Positions 1-9,480 of a stretch of DNA of 32,420 nt are shown in pieces. Source of the stretch: Hirudo medicinalis (lineage: Eukaryota; Annelida; Clitellata; Hirudinida; Hirudinidae); contig MPNW01000309.1 of assembly GCA_011800805.1 (NCBI GenBank), forward strand, positions 8,103-40,522, read 5' to 3'. The notes under the pieces were generated by a model. That model ran no database searches. It had not been told where the DNA came from and saw nothing but the letters and a program-made list of their open reading frames with translations. The translations under genes were made by a program, and so were the position numbers. Each line of letters starts with the position of its first letter. The first letter of the stretch is position 1.

Positions 1-60
1 TTACGTGTGGAACAAATGTTTGAGATCCAGTTCTAAGATAGGATATATTATATGAAAATT

Positions 61-213
61 TCAAAGTGATCTGGCATTATTCTTCCTTCTTCTATTACCC
101 TAAAACTCCTCAGTGTGACCTTTGACTCCCGCCTCAGCTTTAAGCAGCAGGCCATCTCTACAATAAAATCATGCAACCACCTCGTCCGGGCTATCCGAGA
201 TATATATATCGTC
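61..213 (+). mobile_element. LINE reverse transcriptase fragment (CR1/Jockey-like), C-terminal RT piece
   Basis: The plus frame through 76-213 reads LLSVTFDSRLSF, then KSCNHLVRAIRDI. This is the pattern just after the RT palm in non-LTR retrotransposons, where 'LGVxFDSxLSFxxHI...xLRxIxxI' is typical. A TGA lies just upstream in the same frame and the reading is lost after about position 210, so only about 45 residues remain. The family level is a guess; membership of non-LTR RT is fairly secure. It is a dead fragment cut by the window edge region. Confidence 0.6.
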
Positions 214-287
214 GTTCGTTGAAGATGTTGGCTGGTGCGTGTAGGTCTTGGTTTGATACTGCTCGTCGATATGGATTGGTACCGATA

Positions 288-420
288 CAATACCGGCAGG
301 GACATCCGTCTGATCAACGGGTGCGGCCCGACCCCTGAGAGTGTCAGAGGATCCAAGGGCCGAAATGCTCAAAGAAGGGGTTTCCTCTCTGAGGATTCCT
401 GCCGGAGCTCGGAAAGAGTT
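288..420 (+). repeat. Dispersed repeat, copy 1 (homologous to 10669-10800)
   Basis: The order of short blocks is CTGATCAACGGGTGCGGCCC, a CCCC run, GGCCGAAATGCTC, then a T/C-rich CTCTCTGA. The same blocks occur in the same order near 10690-10775 (CTGATAAAACGGGTGTGGCCC, GGCCGAAACGTTC, TTCTCTGATGG). The block is richer in G and C than its flanks. It directly follows the LINE RT scrap, so it could be part of that element, but the second copy has no recognisable RT beside it. Confidence 0.5.
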
Positions 421-430
421 TCAGCTACTA

Positions 431-917
431 TATTTGTTATTAAAATAGTGTTTCTTCATTCTCCACTATTGAATTCGAGGCACCTGCTTCTGCAACAGAA
501 ATTGACATGATTCCCATGCCATGAAAGGATCCAGTGCCATCCAGTGTTGAAATATTGTGATCTACGTTATCAGCTTGACCACTGTGTGAAAAAATCTGGA
601 TCTTTTAGAACATTAGAATCTAAAGACTGTAAAGAAGCTGATCTTTTAAATTTAATCACTTCATCAAAAGACAGAGACAAACCTAATTTTGATAAAGTTG
701 TAATTGGCCATTTAGATTCCAAATAATAATCTAGTGACACACCTATTCCTAAAAGCAAAGGAGATATACAGCTTCTAGGTATGCAAGCCTGAACNTAAGC
801 ATTTAAAATAGTTTTACAAATTGCAAATTTAAATGTTTAAATATTTTTAATTTAATATTTTCTGTGCATTCTTAAATTTTATAAACTTATTGACTACGAA
901 AATCAATTTATTATATT
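431..917. other. No recognised gene; one 71-codon open frame at 511-726
   Basis: A plus-strand frame is open from 511 to a stop at 724-726 and contains KYCDLRYQLDHCV and SKDRDKPNFDKVV. It has no ATG at its start and I do not recognise the product. It could be an exon remnant or transposon debris. The rest is AT-rich sequence without clear features. Base 795 is an N. Confidence 0.35.
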
Positions 918-1167
918 GGCTACCAATTTTCTACCTATATGCGGAGCTATAAATAGATTCTGAATATCCAGATTCTTTAAGCCATACAGATAATGAGGCT
1001 ACGTTTTCACACATTGAATTGATATTATAATGAGCTTCTCTTTTCTATAGGCTACCAATATCTACTTGGGGAGCTATAAATAGATTCTGAATATCCAGAT
1101 TCTTTAAGCCATACAGTTAATGAGGCTACGTTTACACACATTGAATTAATATTATAATGAGCGTCTC
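918..1167. repeat. Tandem direct repeat, two units of about 127-132 bp
   Basis: Two adjacent units start with GGCTACCAAT at 918 and 1050. They share GAGCTATAAATAGATTCTGA, ATATCCAGATTCTTTAAGCC and AATGAGGCTACGTTT, and both end near ATTATAATGAGC. Identity is above 90 percent over most of the unit, with a few small indels. No open frame spans the units. It may be a satellite seed or a duplicated piece of a MITE. Confidence 0.85.
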
Positions 1168-1989
1168 TGGTATAAAATATTGGTATAAAAAGTGGTTGTT
1201 ATTAGTAACAAGAACTTGTGACTGGTGACTCAGTTTAGAATTATAAGTGAAGTAGAGCAGTATGCTTGTTGCAATTTGAACAATTTGAATGAGTATAGAG
1301 TGATTGTTATTTTGGATGATTCAAGTTTGATTAATGGTTGCACTCCTTCAGGAGACTGGGAAGATTAAGCAAAAGAAAAATGTAGTCATTGCTCAAAAAT
1401 ATATAAAGCATCTTAATAAAAAGAAATACCAAAGTTTTGGAACTTCCGTTAGATGTTAGAAAATTGTGAAAAAGTTATAGCGCGCAAATTAATTCATTAA
1501 TTCACAAAGCAACTTTAAATTGTAAGCAAGGCTTAGGTTTTGGAATTTGTTATGATTGTAACAGGTTGTTCTGAAAATGCAATCAACTGGAAATGAATTA
1601 AAGTGCTTTGTAAGATCAAATCCACATGCATTTCATGAAGTGTGGCTTGGGACCACCTTTCTCGGCTAACTTGAACATCGCTGAAGGCTGTAAATAAACA
1701 ACTGTGACTAACGCCCTGGTTTATGCCGACGTTCAAAATCAAATTTCAGAAGATATAACCAAAACTAGCAATTTATGTATTAAAATCAGAGTTTAAGTAT
1801 TAGTAAAATTTTCCAGTCAGCTCAGTTTGAAATGCATTATTACCGGAGTTATTAAACATAATCCTTTACTGCGACATCTAAAACTTGGAAATTGATTTAT
1901 GTTGTAGATCTTAGTGCAAATAAACTTTTAAGATACTTTACAGAATATATAACAGTATTAAACATGAGATTTTGAACAAAGATAAAAAA
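1168..1989. other. AT-rich intergenic stretch, nothing supported
   Basis: I see no conserved coding frame, RNA gene or repeat of note on either strand. A 69-codon minus frame at 1533-1742 has no recognisable motif. A TATAAAA-like string at about 1185-1192 has no gene beside it. Confidence 0.4.
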
Positions 1990-1991
1990 TA

Positions 1992-2623
1992 ATAGCGAGT
2001 TTAATTAAATCAAAGTGATCCCGTTCATTTTAAGTCTCAAATCATTATTTATTGACAACCTAAGGAACTCATTTTCAGACTTATTATATCTTAGACGTAT
2101 ATCTTTTCATGACAGTTTTTTCGGCTTCAAATTTGCCGTAGTTTTGGCTAAAATTGAGAATTACATAACGACCCTAACTTTTGCGAATCCAGTTCGACAA
2201 CCAAGTCGAGTTACTCTGTATAACAACCTATAGGCCTTTCTTCCCTCAACTTTGAAGATAAAAAAATTTAAATTTAAAAGTAAATAGGTTAATAATAAGA
2301 ATCATGAGTGATAAACCTGAATATAGCTCTTGTAAAATAAACAGTTTTTCTTATAAACTCGAAAATGTAAAATTGGTAAACAAATCTCACTCCATCATTT
2401 AAATTTAAAATGTAATAAGTCATACATTTTATACCTAAAATTCATAATTTTTGTGGTGAATGTTATTGTGCAAACAAATTTGAGGCCCAAAAAACGGTCA
2501 TGTAGAGATATGTGTATAAGCTACAATATTTCTGAAAATGAGTTCCTTAGGTTGTCAATAAATATTGATTTGAGGGTCAGAATGAATGGTGTCGCCGTAA
2601 TATTAATTAAAAAAACTCGCTAT
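1992..2623. mobile_element. MITE with long terminal inverted repeats and TA target duplication (Tc1/mariner-like)
   Basis: The left end ATAGCGAGTTT (1992-2002) is the reverse complement of the right end AAACTCGCTAT (2613-2623). Each end is flanked by TA (1990-1991 and 2624-2625). Further in, the arms match again: ATTGACAACCTAAGGAACTC (about 2051-2070) and its reverse complement (about 2539-2560), followed by CATTTTCAG. The inverted arms are about 90-100 bp each and the element is 632 bp. TA duplication points to the Tc1/mariner superfamily. No transposase frame is visible inside. Confidence 0.8.
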
Positions 2624-2807
2624 TACTTTAATACATGAATACTTAAAAATAAAGTATTTGAACACCCCCAATCCGACCCTGGACAAAAAATCATCAGTAA
2701 TTTAATAGATAACTGTTCAAATTGTGCGATTCTTGAACCTGGGCCAAATTTATGCAAAGCACTGTACATCAGTTGTTTGACTTGGAGTTTGTTGGTAGTA
2801 GCTGATG

Positions 2808-3915
2808 ATGTCTTCTCACAAAGATTTTTTTGAAATTCCTAAGAGTATCCTCGATGCCATGTATCAGTCGGATAAAAATCATTTTGTCGGCGACTGGACG
2901 AGCATAATGTATAAACAATTTAATGCCTCGGTTCCAACCTGTCCGTTGCAGTTTTTTTTATAATCACTGCCGAACCCAAGATTCCAGAAAGAAAAACTGC
3001 AATTTTTGGATTGGCAAAGCAAAATGCAAAAAAAAAAAGATTGGAGATTCTAAAGTCTGTTTCTCCATAAAAGAATTGCCTGAAAACGAATGTCAACATG
3101 TGACCGTTAGTTTTGAAATTGATTGTTCATGTTCTCATATTCGTTCAGAGAATGGCGCTATCGTTCAAGGAAAAAGATTCCGAGAGAAATCAGATTGTGG
3201 AAGAACTATTCACCAAAAATATGACGCCAAATGCTCTTCATCTAGAAAAGATGGCCAATGCCAGCATTGAAGAAATCATGTCTGGGAACATGACAAAAAC
3301 GCAAAATGCGAATGTTTTCAAGCAATGTTGCGAGGCGCCAAAAAAACCTTTGCGAGAGTGTTCATAACGAACTAATTACAATGAACGAGGTTTTCCAATA
3401 TTCATTAAATGCATATCCGATAAAAGGATATATCCAATACTTGAGCCACACACCCTTTACTTTCACCTTATTTTTAAATGATCAGGTGAAACTCTTTGTC
3501 GATTATTAAAAGAGAGGCAAACTCTGCCTTTTGAACATAGATTGTACAGGGAGCATAATCAAGAGGTTCGAGAGACAGAAACCTGCCTTTTTATATAGTA
3601 TTGTTTTAAACGCTTGCAGCGTTTCGGTATGTGACTTTGTCACAACAAATAATAAAAGTTTTGCAATTGAGGGGGAAACAGTTGAGATTTCTTGCCTCAG
3701 CAAGAACACTTTGTAAAACGGCTGTATTTCCCGACATAGTTGTTACTGACTTTTCGTATGCACTCATAAATGCGTTTCTAATGATATTGCAAATTGTTCA
3801 AAATGTAACAAGTTTTATCACTTAGAATGCATGAATGTAAAGAACGTAATAAATGAGTGGATGGGTCCGTGCTGCATATGTGTTGGTGATGCTGAATATA
3901 TTGAAATTCGATGAC
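2808..3915 (+). pseudogene. MULE-like (Mutator superfamily) DDE transposase, frameshifted and internally deleted, with C-terminal PHD-like finger
   Basis: The plus strand carries pieces of one transposase in three frames. From ATG 2808 there are 48 codons to a stop. Then, from about 2940, comes an FWIGKAKC...FSIKE...VTVSFE...CSH segment matching the zinc-binding N-terminal part of MULE proteins. It continues in another frame as LHLEKMANAS...EEIMSGN, then GYIQYLSHTPF. The first catalytic Asp is in NIDCTGSII (about 3531) and the second in VVTDFSYALINAF (about 3740-3780). The reading then jumps to a Cys-rich tail, C-x2-C-x4-YH-x2-C...W-x3-CC-x2-C, ending at about 3914. The region between the second Asp and the tail, including the third acidic residue, is deleted. 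It is related to the minus-strand copy at 4232-5726 but clearly diverged. Confidence 0.75.
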
Positions 3916-4231
3916 TGCAATGAGTCTCTCCCAATTTTGTAAAGTTTTAAAGATGAACATTAATTGAAAATAAATTTTGTAAATATCAGTATTTTTTAAA
4001 TTTATTTCTTACTCTTTAACTTTTCTTGGCACATGCTCTGTCCTTAATTGCAGTACAGTAAACGATCAAATTTATGTTTGAGGTTATGCCACGAAGAAAT
4101 GTCTGGGTTCGGCTGCATTTGTACAACATTTATACGTTAAAGATATCCGACGTGAATAGCAGTATCCTATTTCTAGGGAAGCGTCAATGATCGTCAATGA
4201 ATTCCTTGAAGGACTTGAAATCCAAATCTTC
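3916..4231. other. Spacer between two converging transposase copies
   Basis: No gene is seen. A short block GTACAACATTTATACGT at 4121-4137, followed by AATAGCAGTAT, also occurs in both copies of the upstream block of the 13-exon gene (near 14617 and 18757). Otherwise AT-rich. Confidence 0.4.
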
Positions 4232-5726
4232 CTATAATTTCATGAATTCATGGTTTACAAATGAAATAAGATCTTGGGAATAGTTAATGACAATCTGCTC
4301 TACCTTATCCTTGTCGTTCTGCCTTTCTTCGTCCATCTCCTCATTAACATCTTCTGGGGCAATATTCAAGTTAGAACTTTGACCATTGATAGCTGTTTCA
4401 ATGAAGTGGGCATACGCATCCATTTCAGGAACATAGCACGGACTTCCGAAAAACACTTGAATAGCTGTTAGTGTTTCACAGAAGTCATGCAATGTCCTGA
4501 TCGTCATCAAATGCCCAATGACAAACATGCCTAACTTGAAATGGGATGGAATTCTGTTAATTCAAAAAGGGGGCTGTTAAAAATCATAATTTTTTTAATT
4601 TCTCAGCTTCTAACCTTTTCTTGCACATCATCTTGGCATTCTTTATTATGTGACTTAAGCACCTATGCATCACAGGGTACTTGAAGTCACTGGGAAGTGC
4701 TCTTCCGGATATGATTCGGAAGAACCTTTCCATTACCAACTCCAGAGAAGCATCACAAAAGGCAGTGGCAATGGCATTCATAAGCACTACAGACCCGTCT
4801 GACATAATTAATTTCGGTCTTGCGTTCGTTGCCCAACCATACAATTTCCCATAGTCTCTTTTGAACTCCTGCAGGAAGTTGGTAACGGAGGAGGTGCTGT
4901 GGCAACAAGTGACGAAAGTTGCGACAGCAAAAGGGGAACGGCCTTTTAATGCATTCCTCACGACAAGCTCGTATGCATAAAATGGCGCATCCCTGTTCTT
5001 GATCACACCTCCCTTTGCATCCAGATAAACAACGTCTTCCAGACATCTACGATGAAAGATGCGAATGCAAGCTTTCGACCATAGCATCACTCCAGCCGGA
5101 TTCTGAGTGACGACTCTCAGAACAGCATTTTCGCCAAGTTGCTCTTGTTCCTTTTTGAGTATGTCCAGGCTCTTCATCTCATCGTCATCTCTCCTGTTGC
5201 TGATATTTCTCTCCGAAGCAATCTTTCTCAGGACAGCCGTGGAGGGAGCCATGTCTCTGTTTCCAGATTGATAGACATCTTCCGGCATGCGATCAAGTCG
5301 TTTAAGGTGTTCCTCACGTGGCGCTACATCCTGCGTCGCTTTGGCCCATTCAACTCTTTTCTTCCCTCGTACCGGTCTTGCATGTTCCTCCACGGTATCA
5401 TGGCATACCATTCTTCCAGAAAAGACTAGCTCAGCCAGCAAATCTTCTTTTATTTTGAAGGTGAAGGTCATCGTGCAAGATGCAAACTTGCAATAGCCTT
5501 TGCTATTGAACATCAGACCTCCTCGCAGAGATTGTGCACATCTCACCATGTGCCATTCAAAACAAAGACAACAGTAAGGGTTGTACTTCTTGATGTAACC
5601 CATCACAACATTTGTCCAACTGAAATCCTTGAATTTCCTTCCGCTTTGAGTTGTTCTCAATAACGACCATTCCCCTTGGTCGATATAAAATTTGTGAGGA
5701 CCATCTTCGATCTCTTTCTCCCAAGA
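4232..5726 (-). CDS. MULE-like DDE transposase (largely open copy)
   Basis: This is a DNA-cutting transposase of the Mutator-like superfamily. A minus-strand exon runs from an AG acceptor at about 5727 (reading SWEKEIEDG) to a stop at 4584 without interruption. In the 358 codons from 5660 the zinc-binding N-terminal part is CKFASC...VCH (about 57-87), the first catalytic Asp is in VYLDAKGG (214), the second in IMSDGSVVLMNAI (288), and C334-x2-H337 follows, as in the MULE Cys/His motif. A second frame, 4528-4232 (IGHLMTIRTLHDFCETL), aligns with the region downstream in the other copies. The junction between the two frames is not resolved: no donor keeps phase. The third acidic residue is not seen before the stop near 4232, so the product may be truncated. 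A possible upstream exon lies at about 5760-5870. Confidence 0.75.
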
Positions 5727-5940
5727 CTAATTTAAAATATTACAGTAAACCTTGTATAATGACACTTGTAAAATACAAATCAGATTTAAACAATTTGTTT
5801 GATCTACTAGCCTCAGTTGTGTCGCTATCTTCTGCAATAGGACCCACATTCTCAATTTCTTCATGTTTATGTTGCTAAACAAAAATACTTATATTTGCAT
5901 CATATAACTAAGAGAGTTGGGTTTGTGAATTTACTGACCT

Positions 5941-6525
5941 GAGAGCAGTAACATAGATGCAGTTAATATCGCACCTAAGGTGAGGGTGTGGTTTGCAGTG
6001 GTACCTCAAATGCACGAATCGATTATTATTACCCCTTCAGTGGTGGAATTGTTAGACTCTATTTCTAAGTATGATATAGTTTTTCCCAAGTCTATTGATG
6101 AGACCACTGAAGAGACGAACGCAGTCGGAGATCATGTTGACGAGTCAGAGTTATCTTTGATACCGGACTCGAATGATATGAGAGAGATGTTGGTAAACAC
6201 TTCCGAGGATAGCATCATAGGTCTTGCTTTAATCGAAACTTATCCTCAAGAGGTTAACATGGTCGAGACCAATGAATCTTCTAGGGACAGTGACATCTTT
6301 GTGTCGAGTTTGCAGGAAGACGCTGGTTTTCCTGTTGTCACTGTCCAAACCATATCGGAGGTTTCTGAACAGGATGAGGGAGTAGATGCCGCTTCCTTTG
6401 CTGAGGAACAACAGTCATGCCCCTCACTAAGACCATTTAGGCAATTCACGGAACAGGATAAGAAGGGTTTCTTTGTAGATAATGGTTTACTTTATCACCG
6501 CGAGACTTGTGGGGTCAGAAGTTGA
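5941..6525 (+). mobile_element. Ty3/gypsy-like retrotransposon pol fragment (RNase H to integrase linker)
   Basis: A plus-strand frame is open for 195 codons. Its C-terminal third reads FAEEQQSCPSLRPF...GFFVDNGLLYHRE, the pattern found just before the integrase zinc finger of Ty3/gypsy pol ('EQxxDPxL...FxVxDGLLYR'). The preceding 130 residues are rich in Glu, Asp and Ser and unlike a catalytic domain. RT, RNase H, integrase core and LTRs are all missing. It sits in antisense orientation between two minus-strand transposon-related genes, so it is probably a nested, truncated insertion. A host gene derived from such an element is a less likely alternative. Confidence 0.55.
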
Positions 6526-7214
6526 AACAGTTGTGTTTCATGACTGAAATTTAAACAATCAATTAATGTTGGATTTAATTTAATTTCTGCTAGAAAATTT
6601 AAAAACAATCAAAATTCAAGAATAAAAAACCCATACTAGGTCCATTGACATTTGGGGCATCTGTATCTTTTTGGGTGTTTGTTCTTGAAGTGATCCAAAA
6701 ATTCTTCAAAGCTGTTGCTTGTGAAAGCAGTGGGTATACAAGCATTTTTCTTTAAACTGGTGGTCTTTCTTCATACGACGATAACATTCATCCTGGAAAG
6801 TTTTAGTACCATTTAGTTTTCCAGGACTTGCACTCATGATGTACTGATGCATTAGGACTGATGATACACTAATACTTGTAGTTAAGCCAGACTCACCTCA
6901 GTGCTGAAAGTTGTAGGTGTCTTGCACGTTTTACAATTGAAAGCTTTACCTCTGTAGTGGTTTTTCAAAATGGTTTCATTTAAGTCATCAAAGTCTCTAT
7001 GTTGGTATTGGTGTCGTCGCAGATGATGGAGTATTAAATCTTCGGACACCACTACAAAGACAAAATGACAAATTCATGCCAAAAACCTAGACATGCTTTT
7101 CAAATGCGAGGTACCTTCTTCATTGCAGAAGAAACAGCAGTCGCGTCCAATTTCTTCTGACTTCTAAAAATAAAGACGGCATCGGATGGATCAATAAACA
7201 TCAACTCAAACGTA

Positions 7215-7274
7215 AAAATGATGCCATGGCTTAACCTCATTATTAAAATGATGTCATGACTTAACCTTATAAAT
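7215..7274. repeat. 30-bp direct repeat, two units
   Basis: Two units (7215-7244, 7245-7274) share AAAATGATG-CATG-CTTAACCT and differ at a few bases. It lies in the intron between the exons ending at 7461 and starting at 7156. Confidence 0.6.
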
Positions 7275-8384
7275 TGAGTGAGATCATTTTATAATAGCAG
7301 TCCTAATAATGGTTCGAATAATTAACAAAATTGTCAAAAATGTGTTTTTAAAACAAAAGTGCAATGATTAAATGCTATTAAAAACTGGATCGTAAGAGTT
7401 TTTTCATATTCATCCCATGAGCTTATTAGTAATAAGTAATAATGTAATAATATTACTAACCACTGAGTTCCACATCCATGTTCAATGCATGCTCCTTCTT
7501 TAATATTGAAGCAATGTTTTGCAGAGACCTTCCTCCTTTCCATGTTATAGTGGCATTAGAAGCAACGGAATTGTAAATTTCTTTGTTGACCGACAAGTTA
7601 ACAAATTGAACCAGCTTTTCACCACCATCAAGGAAATCTTTGAATCCACAATCTTCAGTTCCCAACATATTGCAACTCCACTTCATAAGAATCTGAATTG
7701 AGGTCACAATAAAATCACAGAATTTATTGACATCAGTTGACATCACTTTGCATTTTTTATTAGAAAGACCTTTGACAAACAATTAGGTCAATAAGGAACA
7801 TTAGAGAATAAGTTCTTAAAAGAGAGATATTTTAAAACAGTTTGATGCAAACGAGTCTTAAAAATAAACACAAATTCATCAGACACTTAAACCGAGCAAG
7901 CTGAAGACGTTCCTTATTCAGAGAAGTTTTCAACTTACGTCGTTCCGAGCATCAGTCCAGTTTTTATTGGTTGCAAGATTTTCTTCACCACCATGATTGT
8001 CACCACCTGGATGCAAGTCCTCAACACCACTCTTTCCAAATGTTGAATCTAATCTTTCCTTGCTTTCATCAGCCTCCCCAATTTCATCCTCTTCATCATC
8101 ATCTGGGAGAAATTCATTAGCAATGCCTTCAACAATCAATAAGAGCTCCAACTTTTTAATATCCATTGAGAAGAGATGTAAGTATTCTTTTAGAGTGGTG
8201 TTTTCAATGTATTTGTCAATAGTTCTTAACGTGTCCCTCCTCCTAGGAGTTTTGATCCAATTAAGTCTGCAGTCGCACCAGACGTCGATGTTTATGACTC
8301 CAAAGTCTTCGTGCACCTTTGAACATTAACATTGTAATTATAAGTAAAAAGGTTCTGAGCCACTGCGAACAAATGATAGGTTAC

Positions 8385-8985
8385 CTTTGCTGTCGTCATC
8401 TGAATGTCGATGTCTTCGTGCGAGTGACCGGATTACAGCCTCCCTGAGAAGTTTCTGGGTGTAATTGCAGCTACTAGGGTCATTGCCAGAGCACAATGAA
8501 TGTGCGAATGCAATGGCCATAGGGCCGCAATCGTCATACCCTTGTTGCTGCTGGACTCCTTTTCGTATGACTCTGAGATCCGGACCTTGAATGAAATTTC
8601 TGGCCATATAGGCTATAGTCCTTTGTGCTTGTGCTTGTTCATTGATAGCATAGTTTAAACTATACTACAAGCACATTTCATCCGGTCCGGAACTCAGGTT
8701 TGAAAGAGTCACCCAGCGTGAACCCACATTCATAATCTGAACGAAATGTGTTATGGGCGGTCTAGCATTGAATTCTGCGGGTAGAGGTTCCACAGACATC
8801 CCGCTTATGAAATCGGAGTCATAAAGGCTGAAAATTTCGGAATTGTCAATGTATTATTAAATTTGTTTTAATAAAATGGTTTACCCTCCAATTTTCGGAT
8901 ATTTAATTTTCAGTAGCGACTGGGCCTCATTGATGTCCGTTGAGGAAAACCATTCAGATCTACAATCTTGAAGTTTTCTTTGATC
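8385..8985 (-). pseudogene. Ulp1/SENP-type (C48) cysteine protease core, catalytic residues lost
   Basis: Exon one ends at 8885 with WFSSTDINEAQSLLK...YPKIGG. A 57-bp GT-AG intron (8884-8828) follows, and exon two opens with LYDSDF, giving the IGGLxD junction usual in transposon-borne Ulp1 domains. The core then reads FVQIMNVGSRWVTLSN, where family members have His before Trp; here it is Arg. The next block, normally VxxYDSL, reads MCL-stop-YSLN, so the Asp position is lost and a TAG interrupts the frame. The Cys box is intact (QQQGYDDCGPMAIAFA), followed by LLREAVIRSL. An intron using the TAG as part of a 3' splice site was considered, but it would remove the middle of the core. An active enzyme is unlikely. 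Confidence 0.75.
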
Positions 8986-9179
8986 AACCTGGATTTCTTA
9001 CTGTAACTATGCTGTCATTGTCACTTTGATGTCCAAGGCACCTGAAGTTCTTCGCAGGTCCTCTTGCAGATGTCGGAACAAGAACAATTACCTACTGCGT
9101 ACTTCCTCATAATTTCTAAAACGTAATCAATTGAAAACTGAACATGTTTTACATCCTTACAGAAAATAATATCAGACAT

Positions 9180-9480
9180 ATTGGTTAATTCACGGAAACA
9201 GGTGAATGAAAAGGGAAAAGGAGAAGGGCTCCTGAAACCCTTATATAACGGAGAGGATAGATTTTACTTTAAAGGCAAAGATCTTCTAAGCCAGTTCCAA
9301 TTTATAATGGCTTCTTTTTACCCCGTAATTTCCTGATAACTCTGACTAGATCAATACATGTCTAATGTACCAATTATAAATCTGATTAACTGTGACTTTT
9401 GAGACTTGAGAAGTTATGTCATCATCTAATCATTTCAAGGTGTTAGAAGTTGTGCCATGTTCACGGTTTCAAAATTCTGA
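9180..9480. other. Spacer upstream of the Ulp1-like gene
   Basis: No coding frame is recognised. Read on the minus strand it holds a TATATAAG string (about 9242-9250) 60-70 bp upstream of the ATG at 9179, which could be a core promoter of the transposon gene. This is weak evidence. Confidence 0.3.

Larger units (their letters stand above)
6636..9179 (-). pseudogene. Multi-exon Ulp1-like protease / acidic region / C2H2 zinc-finger gene, decayed
   Basis: A chain of minus-strand exons keeps reading phase: Ulp1 exons (to 8885; 8827-8385), then 8306-7939, 7692-7461, 7156-7115, 7051-6897 and 6792 onward. After the protease core comes IDVWCDCRL, the first half of a PHD-like finger, then an acidic stretch (LPDDDEEDE). 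Two C2H2-like fingers follow: C-F-F-C...LHHLRRH at about 7140-7030 and FNCKTC...RRMKKDH at about 6930-6755. A third Cys/His cluster (FLDHFKNKH, YRCPKC) lies in a shifted frame before a stop at 6636-6638. The frameshift near 6750 and a TAG inside the protease indicate decay. Ulp1-type proteases travel with several eukaryotic transposons. The MULE transposase lies just downstream on the same strand, so both may belong to one element; this is an inference. Confidence 0.6.

Noticed and set aside
3531..3716. ATG ORF of 61 codons taken as a separate small gene
   Set aside because: It contains the first catalytic Asp block of the MULE relic and is only one frame of that pseudogene.
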